Below are positions 44,776 to 59,154 of a stretch of 64,000 nucleotides of DNA, one piece after another (the stretch's first letter is position 1; each line of letters starts with the position of its first letter). The notes below the pieces were generated by a model, which made no database searches, had not been told where the DNA came from, and was given only the letters and a program-made list of their open reading frames with translations. Source of the stretch: Pelobates cultripes. Its lineage: Eukaryota; Chordata; Amphibia; Anura; Pelobatidae. Made by a program: the position numbers and the translations under genes. The stretch is from contig OW240917.1 of assembly GCA_933207985.1 (NCBI GenBank), positions 110,394,522 to 110,458,521 on the forward strand, in the 5' to 3' direction.

Positions 44776-46479
44776 GGTCTATGCCATATTTCATTACGCC
44801 ATTTGGTTTTATCCATTCAGGTTACAGTTACTACTAAAAAACCTATACGGATTGTCAGGTTCAATACCATACTACCAGGTACATAAACCTGCTCACGTAG
44901 TTATCCATCTCTTACCTTCCCTGGAATAGTAATAGCATACTGGCAATTAGGGTTCTAGGGCCCAATAGGTATTACCCCCTTTTTTCTCTGCATTACGCTT
45001 CGGTTAGTGGTCCCGCGAGGTCAACACACTCGCACTCGGAGGCATACACCCCTCTGGCCACTTGTGAGCTAGCCGCCTCGCATTGTATAATAGAGAGGGC
45101 CTCACCTGTCACTCCCCTTCCTATTTACTGTCACCGAGAGGCCAACATCCTGCCACAACGTTCGGTGGCCACAAAAAAATCCCCTCGCGCCAACGCATAG
45201 ATAGAGCCTCTGAAGCCACTTGGCAACTAGCAGTGCCTCACCAGTCGCCAAAAAACACCAAGCCTAATCGTTTCGCCTTATGGCTTAGCTAGCAAGCCAG
45301 TACAAGACCTCTAGGAACAAATAACAGTTGCCATCTTTATTGTTATTTAAGTGTTTCTCACAAAGATGGAGAAGAACCCCGGCTAGAATTGATCCAATCA
45401 GATCCTGGACGATCCCACACATTACCACGGACCTATGGAGGCGACAATTCCCCTAACCTGCTACAGCAAGGAAAGCAGAGTTATTCAAACTCCTCCATAC
45501 ATCAACGGACAACACAGAGGCAGGGGAAGGCCCAGCAACACCAGCTCAGGTGACACCCAGGCCATGCTAGCCTCACTCATAAACTCATGAGCCAAATGTA
45601 CGACAGACTGGCAATCTCGAGTCGGTCACCACAGCCCTCACAAGGCTGGGCCTCACGCTACTGTACAACCAGCACCAACCGAAACTCGGTTACCTGGTAC
45701 AATCAATTCTTATGACACACAAGACGTTAACCCTGCACATATGATCCCAGCACACTGGGGAAACAAGACATATATATGTATGATGATGTATCTGTGATGG
45801 TCAGATCCAGGGATTCCAGGTAAATCGGGAACTGACCATCCCTTGGTTGTGTTGGCATTTGGAATATGTAGAGATGTTTATTTGTGCAGGTACCCATACA
45901 GAAGGGATTTTGTCCCAAACGAACGGACGAGCACTCTCAGGCTCCAGGTACCAGCACCTCTGAACTACCAGAGACAATTGGTATGAGTAATTGCATTGCA
46001 TATAGACTGTTGCATATATGTTCAAATGGTTCAGGGCACATGACAAACCATGTGTCCCAATACAACTTACAAAAAACGTACTCACCATCTGTACACACCA
46101 ATGCATTTTCAACACTACTGACTCATCACCCTTCCAGACTTGTAGTATCTTTACTAAAGCTCTGGAGCTTTAAAGGGCTCCCATACAGGTATCATAAATA
46201 CACCTTCAAGGAATATAGCATGCCCTCACTTACAGTCAGCACAACAGAACCATTGGCTGTAAACACATTCATAGCCAAGATTTGCAGAGGGGTTTTTACT
46301 TGGGTTTTCCAATCTCCACCATTTACAGCATGGCACCAAACACACTGGTATTGTCACAAGGAAATCTTCCCTTAAACAAAGACTAACCATAGACTTATTG
46401 GCACCACAAACCTCTGCTACCCCAAGTCTCAACCCCCTCATACCCTCCGAGGAGTTTCCTTACTATACAACACCATTGA

Positions 46480-47680
46480 TCTACCTTTACAGCTATCACT
46501 CAAGCATGGGTTGAAGCTTGGTTAAGTAAGACCAATATCATCAACGCAGTAAACGGCTACCATCTACCCTACACACTGGCACTTACATGGCATAAAATGG
46601 GCAATCCTTTCCCCGCTAAACTTTTGGGCTACAGATTAGCCTACTATCGATATTTGCAGATGCTCTGTGCTGGTTATAATAACATATCCAGAGGCCTTAC
46701 AGTCATACACTATCTAGAAGACTTCTTGTTGATCAAAGATAACATATTTTTCACTAGAAGCCTCACGACAGCTTAGTCTGGTTGACCACTTGGGCGTCCT
46801 AGTACCCCATAAGAAACAGAAGGCCCAGACACTAACATCACATTACTGGGCATACGACTTGAGTCGGCATCCATACACGCAAGTTACCACAAGACAAATA
46901 GGGAACATTCTCAACTACATCAATCACTACCTCCTGCTTAGTACTTACAACCGCAAGGAACTACAATCCCTACCAGGTTCCTTAATTTTGCCATGCAAAT
47001 CATACCACAAGACCACGCTTTCACATCCAGAGTACTTTCCCCTTTTTTCCACACTTCCAAAATGATGATCAGAGGATGTCCCTAGACATCCCAGCCACAG
47101 CAGACCTGCACATGGGGGGGGGGGTGGATTTCTTAACCACTTGGCATGGTAAAAGCATGTTCCTTCCAGGATTGTCTGACACTTCTCCAACCAGATGGTC
47201 AGACGCGGTGTCTACCACGGGTTTGGCAGCGATCTACCGGGAACGATGGCTTTAGAGCTGTTGGCCATGGCATCCAGGTTTGGAATTTTTTCAACCACCT
47301 CAGCACCTTTGGGGGATCTACCCCATTGTAGCAGCTGCTGTGGCATGGGGTAAATCATGGTCAGGGTCATCAATCCGTTGTTACTCAGACAACTAAGCAC
47401 ATGTCATATCATCAACAAACGCCACTCATCATCCATACGATCATGATATTTCTGGGGACCTCACTTGGTTGGCCACTTATCACATTTCTTTTACTTTCAT
47501 GTACCAGGCGGGGGCATACATCCCTGCCGACAATTGTCTAATTTATATTCCAGGCATGTTCATCATATGCTTCCTACAACCGCCCATACAGTCACGGTCA
47601 CTCTTTCATTCCAGAGACAAAATCATGGATTAGACATACTCATGCAGCATAGCATGCACTATCCCACCTAACACTTTCGT
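46480..47680 (+). pseudogene. Ngaro-type reverse transcriptase / RNase H remnant
   Basis: Frame-shifted remnant. A palm segment at 46500-46745 ends HYLEDFLLIKD, where YLED stands for the catalytic YLDD. A connection segment with HLGVLVP and NRKELQSLPGSL lies at 46780-46990, and a PGG-containing RNase H end is near 47510. The RKELQSLxGSL block is typical of DIRS and Ngaro polymerases. The tyrosine recombinase could not be identified in 47700-48190, although an open stretch (47868-48191) sits where it would be expected. Confidence 0.7.
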
Positions 47681-48349
47681 CCCATACTTGTAGAACGCAT
47701 AACACAGCTTTTCACCTGGCTTAAAGAATCTCATTGGAACACGACATGTCATAACATTGTGTCATAACATTTCTCCTAGGTTTTGCTTCTTTTTGTCATC
47801 TTAAACTGAAACTCTCACACACCATTAATTATATATTTTACAGGCATTCAACAACACAGGATAACCTATGGCCAAAACTACTATAACTTCATGCTATCAT
47901 ACCAGACAAGAATATACTCAGAGGTTTTCAGGAATCCATTCCCCCATGTTCCTCTCAGAGATTACCAATAGCCATCCAACTTTTCTATCCTTATCGGACC
48001 TATTAGATCTACAACCATTCAATTACATTACCAAGTCGGCCATTACCAGCCATGCACACTGCCTTCTATACCTTTCTCAGGCCAGAGAATCCACTACCAT
48101 CACCACCACTCAGTACGTAAACACATATATCATTAACTATTGGCTCTACCACATTCTGAAACGAGTCAGCAAACACCAACAGTACAGATAACATACTATC
48201 CTACCCACAACAAATGGTGTCCAGTTGCGGTCCTATATTCCTACCTTGAAAATCCTTCCAGGAATTAAATACCATAATCCGTTTAAGGAAATGTCTGGTT
48301 AATTTGTATATATTTGTTGACTGTATTAAATCTTTGATTATTAATTTTT

Positions 48350-48476
48350 GCCCTCTTTATTTACAGGCCTACCGTATTGTCGGTCTTGGCACACCACAAC
48401 CGACTTGCTCCCTTTATACTATCCTACGCTTATGCTGGAACCTTACTCCATATACGGCTATTTGCCCCTTACACAA
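48350..48476 (+). repeat. Ngaro repeat B1
   Basis: 127 bp from gccctctttatttacag to cttacacaa, about 94 percent identical to B2 at 48663-48788; directly joined to A2. Confidence 0.85.
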
Positions 48477-48589
48477 GTATTAAGGCCGTTTGGCTTGTGT
48501 TTGTGGGAGGGGCTTAAATCAATTCACTCCCCTATATAAGAGACACCCCTTACCTGACTCCATATCGCTTGAGGTCAGCATCAGAATGA
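48477..48589 (+). repeat. Ngaro repeat A2
   Basis: 113-bp partner of A1. It follows B1 without a gap, as expected for split direct repeats. Confidence 0.85.
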
Positions 48590-48662
48590 CCCTCCCACCC
48601 ACTCCTCATTTCAACACTTTCTCTTTTCTTTCCATTTACTTTACTTTCTTACTCCTCGGTGG

Positions 48663-48788
48663 GCCCTCTTTATTTACAGGCCTACCGTATCGTCGGTCTC
48701 GGAACACCACAACCAACTTGCTCCCTTTATACTATCTTACGCTTATGCTGGAACCTTACTCCATATACGGCTATTTGCCCCGTACACA
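48663..48788 (+). repeat. Ngaro repeat B2
   Basis: 126-bp partner of B1, marking the 3' end of the element. Confidence 0.85.
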
Positions 48789-48955
48789 AAAATATATACC
48801 TCCCTGTCACAGGTGCCTCATCCCAGGGCCCTATTTAGCCATACAGTGCCATTTAGATTACTTAGCTTAGTCTGACTGGGCAGCAACAGAGAACTTAAAT
48901 GAATCTTGGGTGTAAAGCAATGGCATGCATTGCTCTATTCTGTGATTGTTTTTAA

Positions 48956-49087
48956 CAGATGTACGTGTGCATACAAGAAGTAATGAAAAGCAGGCTTTAT
49001 TTGAACAAAGGGGAAATAGGGTTGATAAACAATATGTCCAAATAAAACCTGCTTTGAATTACTTATCTGTGCGTGCATGTACATCTG
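48956..49087. mobile_element. TTAA hairpin MITE
   Basis: 132-bp near-perfect palindrome between TTAA (48952-48955) and TTAA (49088-49091). The left arm starts cagatgtacgtgtgcatac and the right arm ends gtgcatgtacatctg. Stems of about 55 bp enclose a loop of about 20 nt. Confidence 0.85.
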
Positions 49088-50199
49088 TTAAAATTACTCA
49101 TAGGTTAGGAAATTGCCACTTTGTTCTGAGAGGCACCACAGAATTAGATCCAACCACTAAGCGTGTGCAGTCCGTCATCTGTGTTCACCATTGTATTTAC
49201 CTCTGTCCTGGGACTGAGTGCTTTAGCCTTGGCGTCCTGTCAGTCATTGTTCCCTGACTTTGCATCTGTTATCCACCATAGAGATAGCACAGAGACAAAT
49301 GTTTCTATTTCTCCTCCACTCTGCCAGAATTCAACTGGATTGTAAAGTAACTTGTTAAATCTTTAATATCCATTAAAAGAAAAAGGATTATCACAGAAAA
49401 AGGTTAAAAAGTGAAAAATTAAATATAGGTAACTATATTCAGCTGTGTTATATTACGAGTTGTGGTGATCAACCTTTAAGAATAAAATGAGCATTCACCT
49501 AATCCCAAAATGATGCATAGATGCCGTAAGAATGTCCGTATGTCATCTGGAATTAAGGATAATATAATAACTGGTCCAGGGAATCACAAAACCCAATAAC
49601 AATTGGACTATGCAATGTCCAATCCCCATTTCCTAATACCATAAACTAGGCACCCATTGCCCTTGGCCATATTAACAAAAACAATTCCCATTAAAACCCC
49701 TCAAAAATTAAATAGGCAATGGGGATCACCAATCTTCAGGTTAAAAGTCAAAATAAGTTAACCACCCCAATGTTCCCATCAGTAGGGGAGAACAAGCCCT
49801 ATGTCAACCAACCTCTCTATATTAAACATGTATCTACCTACCTTCTTCATTCTAATAGTAATTAGAATTTTACCCACTTAGTGTGTTAATACCCATATTC
49901 TATCAATAATAAATTATGGTTATTACTTAAAGTGTCACCTAGTGGCCAATTTTAAAAAAAAAATTTTTATTATTCTACACAAAATGTACTTATATGCTTT
50001 GCCAGTAACACTCCAGTACATTATATTTCTCAAGAAACTTAGTCAGCTAAATGGCAAACTGAGTCTAATGGGAATTGTAGTCAGCAAGACCCGCAGTGCT
50101 AAAGGTAAGACATTAATATTTAGTTAATATCTCCATGCAGAGTATCAGACAAAGTCCTTACTTGGCTGCAGAGCAGTGCTTTCACTTCTTGCCTGGTTG

Positions 50200-50990
50200 A
50201 GACTGCAGTGGAGAGCTGTCAGCGGAAGAGAAAATGAAGGAGGGGTTTAAAGCATGGAGCCAGTGGTGGATTATCAAAGACTGCAGGGGAGAAAGTGCAG
50301 GAATGTAGCCCATGGATCAGCACAGCTAGGGGAGTGGGCCTTGACAGAGCCAGGAGGTAGGCATAACAGCCATAGGAAGTGTAAGTGACAGCTAGCATGC
50401 TGGGTGGGGCAGAGCCACGATGGGAGTATTTATACCGGCCATCTTATGAAGTGGCCATTTTAACTGAACCATAACCTACCAGTCAGTTGTCCCTCCCACC
50501 CTCCCTGAATTTGGTTAGCTTAGATAATTTTTCCCGTTTTGACCAGGTTAAATCGGGGGGGTAGATGGATGATGAAGTGGGCATCCCGAGGTTTAGGATG
50601 GATTAGGCATTGTTACACGTGGTTGGTAGGTTCAAGCCCGTCGGTGGCTCCGAACCTGGGGGTGTAGCGGTGTCTTGGTACACCCTACACTGGAACTTGT
50701 GGGTAGCGGTGTCTTGGTACACCCCTACAATTGAAATGGTGGGTAGCGGTGTCTCGGTACACCCCTACAATTTGATCAGGTGGAAATGTGGTCCGATTGG
50801 ACGGCCAGTTTCTGTGTCAATATGTTATTTAGATTATCTATTGTTTTTATTGTGGGGTCATTGCCAGGGGTATGTTATGTATATGGGGGGATGTTGGCTT
50901 TAATAAGACTTGTTGGCAATGACCCCATTTGTTATTCCTTAATTATTTAATTAATAATTAATAAAGCTGTGGACTAATATTTCAAACAGT
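50200..50990 (+). mobile_element. Possible solo LTR or retroelement terminal region
   Basis: Sequence with a TATA-like tatttatacc near 50425, three 39-40 bp tandem units at 50664-50780 and an aataaagc polyadenylation-like signal near 50960. It is more GC-rich than the flanks. No TG...CA ends or target duplication could be fixed, so this is a tentative call. Confidence 0.3.
50664..50780. repeat. Three-unit minisatellite, 39-40 bp
   Basis: Units start gtagcggtgtcttggtacac at 50664, 50703 and 50743, with ctacaattgaaatggtggg joining them. Confidence 0.85.
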
Positions 50991-51499
50991 ATAACCTGTG
51001 TCCGTGTCTTAATGGGGGTTTGGGTAAGGTTTGGTGCATATGCAGGCAAATCCGACTGTGCGCCTGTCATGTATTCAAAGCCTGGAGCTGTGGGAGAGTT
51101 GTCAAGCACTGTCTCTTCATTTTTCATACTGTGAAGCAGAAGCACCAGGCTTAAAAATGCAATATACATGGAGTCAAAATGGAGGCTACATCAGGGGAAG
51201 TGGAGTTCTGTCAACTCCACTGTCTGGTGATAACATCCTATGAAAGCCCAGTAGGCAGGCCTGTCTTTTAGGGCAGCATATTTACTGCCTAAAATGGATA
51301 CATTGGGAACAACAGGTCGCTGTCAGATAGCCAATGAGGATTATTCACACAGCTTCATCTGTAATTTTTGGGCCATTTTTGGTGGTTTTTTTTTTCTTTT
51401 TACTCTATCATTAATAGAGGGGCATAATAATTTGTTTCACACTAGTGCAAAACTTAGGGCCATATCGCATATGTTGATTAAGTTGATTGGGATGAAAAT

Positions 51500-52195
51500 A
51501 TAATTTTGCCTCTTGATAAATCGCTGGTAAGACCACACCTTGAATATGCTGTGCAATTTTGGGCACCTGTTCTAAAGAAAGATATCATGGCACTAGAAAA
51601 AGTGCAGATACCAGGTACAAAATTGATAAAAGGAATGGAGCATTTTAGTTATGAAGAAAGATTAAAAAAATTAAATTTGTTTAGTTTGGAAAAACGGCAC
51701 CTGAGAGGAGATATGATAACATTATACAAATATATTCGGGGCCTGTACAAACCATTATCTGGAAATCTATTCATAAACAGGGCTATACATAGGATATGAG
51801 GTCACACATTTAGGCTAGAAGAAAGGAGATTTCATCTAAGGCAAAGAAAAGGTTTTTACAGTAAGAGCAATAAGGATATGGAATTCTCTGCCTGAAGAGG
51901 TGGTTTTGTCAGTGTCATTACAGATGTTTAAATTGCAATTGGATAAATACTTGCAAAAATATAACATACAGGGATATAATTTCTAATTAGTGGGGTAATA
52001 GCTGCTTGATCCAATGAGACATCTGACTGCTATTTTGGGGTCAAGAAGGATTTTTTTTTCCTAGTTTGTTGCAAAATTGGAAGTGCTTCAGACTAGGTTT
52101 TTTTGCCTTCTTTTAGATCAACAGCAAAAACAACGTGAGAGGCTGAACTTGATGGACGTAAGTCTCTTTTCAGCTATCTAACTATTTTCTTTGAC
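51500..52195 (+). pseudogene. CR1-type LINE 3' end with thumb-domain remnant
   Basis: The frame at 51506-51799 encodes VRPHLEYAVQFWAPVLKKDI, then YEERLKKLNLFSLEKRHLRGDMI, the conserved tail of CR1 polymerases. It continues with stops to about 51960 and then a 3' untranslated part shared with the minus copy at 11115-11345, ending ctgaacttgatggacgtaag. Confidence 0.85.
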
Positions 52196-52756
52196 ATTTC
52201 CAATGTTATCCAGGACTTTCACAAGACTGCTGCATTCAAATATTCTTATCGGTCTGTTTAAAGCAGCCATGCACGGCCATGTAAAAGTGAGATATTTTAG
52301 GCAACTGTGGGTCCCCTTTCTCTGAATTTTGACATTGTTACTGATCTCTAATAAAACTTTAATTTACAAAAAAAACAACATATGTTTAATCAAATAGACA
52401 TATCTCAAATGTGTACATTTACACACAAAAAAAAGGTAAAACCCCCAACAGAAAAAAATTCTAACATTTAATTAATTGTATTTTTTACTGCAACAAAAAC
52501 TGATGGGTGCTTCCCTATGGATGAGCCTCCACTGACAAATTGTAGTTTAATAAATCTTTGTGTGATAAACAATGGGAATTTCTATCAAAATGTTACTCTG
52601 CAAGAACCATTATTAGCACTAAGTGCATAAACTCATGTTAGTATGTATCTTGTCAGTGTATGTTACTCTTATATAAACTGCATCCTGTATCAATTTGATG
52701 TTCCAACAATGGTTTTCTGACATGAAAAAGACTAACTAAACTGTTCTGTTCTTTAG

Positions 52757-52844
52757 GAGTGAACATCCTTTAGCACAACTGTACTGCCATTCCATAATGG
52801 AGAACCACCATTTTGACCAATGTCTCATGATATTAAATAGTCAG
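52757..52844 (+). CDS. PDE11A: PDE11A coding exon (window exon 10), catalytic domain
   Basis: 88 nt, completing the split Arg codon and leaving in phase 0; acceptor tctttag, donor gtgagt. It encodes [21 protein letters not shown], then CLMILNSQ. HPLAxLY and the HHF block are conserved class I PDE features near the metal site. The last residue is Gln where human has Pro. Confidence 0.96.
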
Positions 52845-53689
52845 GTGAGTGCAGTCTTATTTTCCATATGGAACATATTATATAAACAAACTATACTATA
52901 TTAGCTTGTAGAAAATAATTAACTAGTTCTGTTCCACTTCAGTCTCACCCATATTTAAGTAAATAACAAAGTAAAGAAAAAAAATAACTACTGAAACAAA
53001 AATATGGGTTTTATTCACTAATTGCTGAATTATATTGACAATATTTAGGTGAAAGCAGCTGATATGGACATACTTCCCCAACTCATCTATAGTCACAGCT
53101 AGGCTGTTTTAGTCTAATTTTTCCATCCAAATTTAATTTCACTCAGCATTTAGTGAACAAAACCCTATGTGTGGAAAGTTTGAATGGTTGGCAGCATCTT
53201 AACTAATTATCAATGTTATAGTAAATATGTTCTGCATATGATGTGGAAGCTGTGTGAACTTTTTTTGTCATTAATTTCAATTATTCTGAATATCAAACAG
53301 CGGCTGCACATCTCTCCAATATCAAATGAGAAATTATAAAAATGGTAATGTACTGGTGCTCGAGACTCGGGGGATGGCAAATCCAGAAGAATACTTAAAT
53401 CTGCGTTAAAGAATTGCAGACCTGTGCTACAAGCCAGGTCTTAAAAGTTGCTTGCCACTGCAAGCCATAGCATCTTGGCTTGCAATTGGCTAGTGGCGAG
53501 TGGAAATGTTAAGCTCTACTTCAACAATCCAAAGAGCCCAGTAGCCCAGGTTACTTCATAATAAAAAAAATAAAAGAGCGTGTGCAGATAAATTTTAACT
53601 CTTAAAATGACAAAGTATGTATTTAAACTTTTATAAATGCCAAATCACTGGACTTGATCAAGTTTCACCATACTTTAATCTAGGTTACT

Positions 53690-53780
53690 TCACAATGCAC
53701 TCTTTAATGGGAAACAACACATCGTGGCAATGGTTCGGCCAATTCAGTCAGCCTTTTTCAAGTCACATACTCAAGTATAC
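53690..53780 (-). other. Degenerate hammerhead/Penelope-signature-like scrap
   Basis: On the minus strand CTTGAAAAAGGCTGACTG leads to GGCCGAACCATTGCC, which has the layout TGA..A - stem II - GAA - palindrome seen at the other two loci, but the GAAA box has changed and stem II pairs only over GGC/GCC. It is a resemblance, not a functional call. Confidence 0.25.
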
Positions 53781-54407
53781 CAAAAACCTTTTTATACCCT
53801 CCTGTTAGTGCAAAGAAAAATTTTTCACATGACTTTAATTTGGCTTTAATTAATGAATTCCACATACCCGTTACGCAATTGCGTCCATGGTCAACGTAGC
53901 ATGGAGGAACTGTGCTCCAAGCAATCACGTGACCATCATATAGAACACATGCGAATAGACCATGTGGAATGTCCTCTGCCATGGATATGGTTCCCCAACG
54001 TGCTGGCATGGAGATGAGGCACATAAGCACAATTACAAAGTAAAATACAAGTGTGAAATAAAATAAAACAGAGCAGTCTGAACCCCCCTAATACTATATT
54101 CACATTAATAATAAATATACCAATGCAAAATGTAATTCAATATAGTCTTATGTAATAGAGAGCCACACAGTGGTGGTAACTCACAAGCACAAATGCAACT
54201 GAATTAATTTATATATAGCGCCCTCTAGAGATCAAGAGTTATCACAATATAACAGCTCTTATGTATACTACAATAAAAATAATCACATGCAAATGAATGA
54301 GATATTATCACAAATATCAAACCTTCTATTAATACTACAAGTTATTAAACATATCAATTACATAGCTAAATACAAAATTATTTAAATACATGATTAAATA
54401 AAACATA

Positions 54408-54419
<12 letters not shown>

Positions 54420-54463
<44 letters not shown>
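54420..54463. repeat. TA microsatellite
   Basis: (TA)n with one C interruption. Confidence 0.95.
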
Positions 54464-55142
54464 AGATACACAATTTATCTCATATCATGTATTAAATGCC
54501 AAAGCCTTATATCATCCTGGTTTGAAACGGGCAAATAGTAATGAATAATAATTACTTGACATGAATAAAGGTGCTGCTAGTGCTCAAAGTAAGGTGCTAT
54601 AAGTATCACTAGAAAGTGCTACAGTATAAAGTGGAAAAAATACAAAACATGCAATAAATTAATTATTAAACCCAAATAGTGCTTTAACTGTATTGTCGAA
54701 GAACCAGTGGAATATTTAGATGTGGTATCCTTATATATTATAATATGTAGCTTGTAAAAGTGAAAGACCTGCACCAACTGTACACTTGGGACAAATAATA
54801 GATGTACAATTGGAATAAATAGACAAACATTTAACTCTAACAAAACACATATCACATACGGGACTGTCGTTTATGATCTTACAATTTTAGTAGACTATCC
54901 AGCCACCACAGGGATAGAGCCTTCTTAATAAATCTCAGTGAAGCCTCTGATTTGCCAGTTCACTTGCACAAACTGAAAATCTGTGTCAGGGAAGAAAGGA
55001 AGGACTTATAATGGCTGCAGATAGTAGATCTGCAGCTATTGCAAGCAAATTCTTACACCCCCCAAAAGAAAGCATGCAAAAGGAAATACAATGCTTCCTT
55101 TCTATTGTGGCATATCTACTAAATTGTAAAACAATGTGTATA

Positions 55143-56720
<1,578 letters not shown>

Positions 56721-56869
56721 TATATATATCAGAAGCAACTCATGTAGCGAACAAAACATGCATTAACATATAAAATCAAATATGTTTTGCCTCAAGGGAA
56801 CTTCTCTGATGGTTCAGCAGGTTGCGCTAGCCAACAAACTTACACACGCCCAGAGTAACAGGTGTGAGG

Positions 56870-57283
56870 GGGTTCACAGAGCACCCATTTAAAGCAGATC
56901 TGGTCACCAGGGTGTAGGATCAATCAATCTTGATGATGTCAGCCAATCCAATGCTTTCCCATAGGAAAACATTGTGAGGCCATTGTGCATGCAAAACTGT
57001 CTGCTGCGCCAATCAACATCTCCTCATTGAATCAGTACATCTCTATAGGAAACTTCAGCATTTCCATGCAGAGCATGGAGACACTGAGCCCCAGTGTTCC
57101 ACACACTGTGCGGCACTCTACTAGGAAGCACCTCTAGTAACCATCTGAGTGACTGCCATTAGAGGTGTTCCTAAGCAGCAATGTAAACACAGCCTTTTCT
57201 CTGAAAAGGCTTTGTTTACAGTGCTAACACTGTACACATTCATTAAGCTGTAGTGTATCCGGCAACTATAGTGTCTCTTTAGG
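56870..57283. mobile_element. MITE of the 38575 family
   Basis: Shares gcagagcatggagacactga, the block gagtgactgccattagaggt, the hairpin gccttttctctgaaaaggc and the terminal ctatagtgtctcttta with 38575-38781. The final TTAA has mutated. The left edge is estimated. Confidence 0.55.
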
Positions 57284-57360
57284 CTATCTGAAGATGTGTT
57301 TAGTTGAATTTTATTTTTGTTTTTGTCTTCTGTTGTGTTTCAATGTCCATTTTTTCCCAG

Positions 57361-57461
57361 GGAAACCAGATTCTGAGCGGCCTTTCTGTTGAAGACTACA
57401 AGTCTGTGTTGAGAATGATAAAGCAAGCTATTCTTGCAACGGACTTGGCACTTTATATTAA
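57361..57461 (+). CDS. PDE11A: PDE11A coding exon (window exon 11), catalytic domain
   Basis: 101 nt, phase 0 in, leaving after two bases of a Lys codon; acceptor ttcccag, donor gtaagt. It encodes [20 protein letters not shown], then [13 protein letters not shown]. The ILATDLALY helix is a hallmark of the PDE5/6/11 catalytic fold. Confidence 0.97.
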
Positions 57462-57788
57462 GTAAGTTTCAGCTGATGATCACCAAGGGATCAGTGTTTC
57501 TATGTATGAAACATATATTTCTTCATACTGTCTGTGAATTATTTCATTTTCGTCCCAGCTCAGACAGACTGACCTAAAAAGGAATGGTACAGATATTTTT
57601 CTTGACAGAGCCAGTTCTCCTGAGTGTTAAAGTGTGCTTGTCACACATTTTTGATGCTTTGCATAGCTAGGGAAGATTGCATAACACAGTTTTCAGCAGA
57701 CTTAGATCTCACTCCATAACTGTATGATATATACATAATGTGTAATACAGATTTTCAAGTAATGCCTTTTTTTTTTTTTTTGTAACAG
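57462..57788 (+). other. PDE11A: PDE11A intron 11 (327 bp)
   Basis: Shortest intron here; donor gtaagt, T-rich tract and acceptor tgtaacag. No repeat recognised. Confidence 0.9.
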
Positions 57789-57866
57789 GAGAAGAAGTGA
57801 TTTTTTCGAATTAGTTAAAAAGAAACAATTAAGATGGGATGATCCTGCTCAAAAAGAATTGTTTTT
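57789..57866 (+). CDS. PDE11A: PDE11A coding exon (window exon 12), catalytic domain
   Basis: 78 nt, entered after two bases of Lys and left after two bases of Leu; donor gtaagt. It encodes RRSDFFELVKKKQLRWDDPA, then QKELF. It matches the human RRGEFFELIRKN...QKELFL segment in length with a charged, variable middle. Confidence 0.95.
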
Positions 57867-59154
57867 GTAAGTATTAAAATACAGTTATCTTTTGTATATT
57901 TATTTTCTAAAGTTTGTTAGATAACCTACACGTATTAAGTCTGAACGTTTTTAATGAATCAATTAGAATTTAACAGAAAACCTTATTAACTGTCCAAAAA
58001 GTTCTGAGTTTGAACCAAATGGGTATTGAATTATTTAAAGTTTGGTGTAATTTTTGCCTCCTTATCAACTGTACCATACACAGTGCTGTAGAGGACATTA
58101 AAATGATTAGGGTTCACCCAGACCTCCTACATATGTCTTTAACTCATGCCTTGTGATTTATGTTTTAGTGGCAGTGAGTGGGGTTATGTTCTGTTAACTC
58201 ATATTAAGATATGGCAACTGGTACCCATTCCCTTGGCACATATCTACACACTCCTTACCCCATCATCCGTGTGAGGGATGCTCAGTCCTTCTGGCACTGA
58301 GTAACACTCTCCTCTCGCAGTTATTAGTTTGTCAGATGGGTGATCTGTTTCCATGCTATAAGTAATCAAACTAAATGTCTTTCAATACATATGAACAGGA
58401 GGTGGAGTGGGGTGAGTATATAATGCATAACCATATCTTTTCACTTGCAAATTTTCTCTGCTTCCAACACTTGAAATCTTTTGTTAAAGAAAAGGATTGC
58501 ATTCTGCCCTGTAGTTTTCCTTTAAGAATGAAACACAATAGGACCGATTTTTACACAGTCATTGGGGCTGTTGGGGCTGTGTGGAATAATATGGTTTGCA
58601 TTGTTTTAGATTGCACTCTGTTTATTTCTGTATATAGTCATTTACAATATAGTGGAGAAGAGATCCATAGATCTTTATAGGTTTTTTAGCCTCCACTCAT
58701 ACTGTAGAGATTGTGAGTACAGCCTTACTGGTGCCTATCCGTCTAGCATAGGACTTGGAGCCATCAAATTATTTAATTTTTTTATTACCTATTTGCACAC
58801 TGTCAGCCTATTGCTGACTTTAGTCCTTTTCTTACAGCATTCTTGGTACTCTTTAACAGCTAACGTATGGCTATATAGGAAAAGTACTTGGCAATCAATC
58901 AGCATCAAGATGGATTTAAAGGTCAGCTCAAGACAACTAGATCAAAGTTTTCGAAGTAGCTACACTCATCCTGAATCAACCTCATGTGAATTTTCCATAT
59001 CTTTGTGAATAAACCCTTGTGGTTACACAAATGCTTAAAATATAGACCAGACATTTTTTTGAGCTTTAGAATGATTAGAAAGATCTTGACTTTCGGCTTA
59101 GCGTTGAATGAGAATATGCAGCATTATAGAAATGATTTTCTCAATAAATAATCT

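Larger units (their letters stand above)
41481..48788 (+). mobile_element. YR retrotransposon with Ngaro-type split direct repeats
   Basis: The repeats are arranged A1 (41481-41593), internal region, B1 (48350-48476), A2 (48477-48589), a short unique segment, then B2 (48663-48788). A1 and A2 start gtattaaggccgtttggctt and are both 113 bp. B1 and B2 start gccctctttatttacaggcc. The order A1...B1-A2-B2 is the diagnostic terminal structure of Ngaro elements, which use a tyrosine recombinase. A reverse transcriptase with YLED and an RKELQSL...GSL block lies at 46500-47070. Without the nested hAT the element is about 5.4 kb. All frames are broken. Confidence 0.8.
33574..52756 (+). other. PDE11A: PDE11A intron 9 (19.2 kb)
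   Basis: Donor gtaagg, acceptor gttctttag. It is the largest intron in the window. It contains TTAA MITEs, a fold-back retroinsertion (39468-40552), a YR retrotransposon (41481-48788) with a nested hAT (42912-44775), a TTAA hairpin (48956-49087), a possible solo LTR (about 50200-50990) and a CR1 3' end (51500-52195). The stretches 33600-35350 and 35760-36300 hold only unassigned sequence, apart from a probable worn hairpin MITE near 33885-33990. Confidence 0.85.

Noticed and set aside
50620..50650. ggttcaagcc resembling a tRNA T-loop (B box)
   Set aside because: No A box, anticodon arm or cloverleaf around it.
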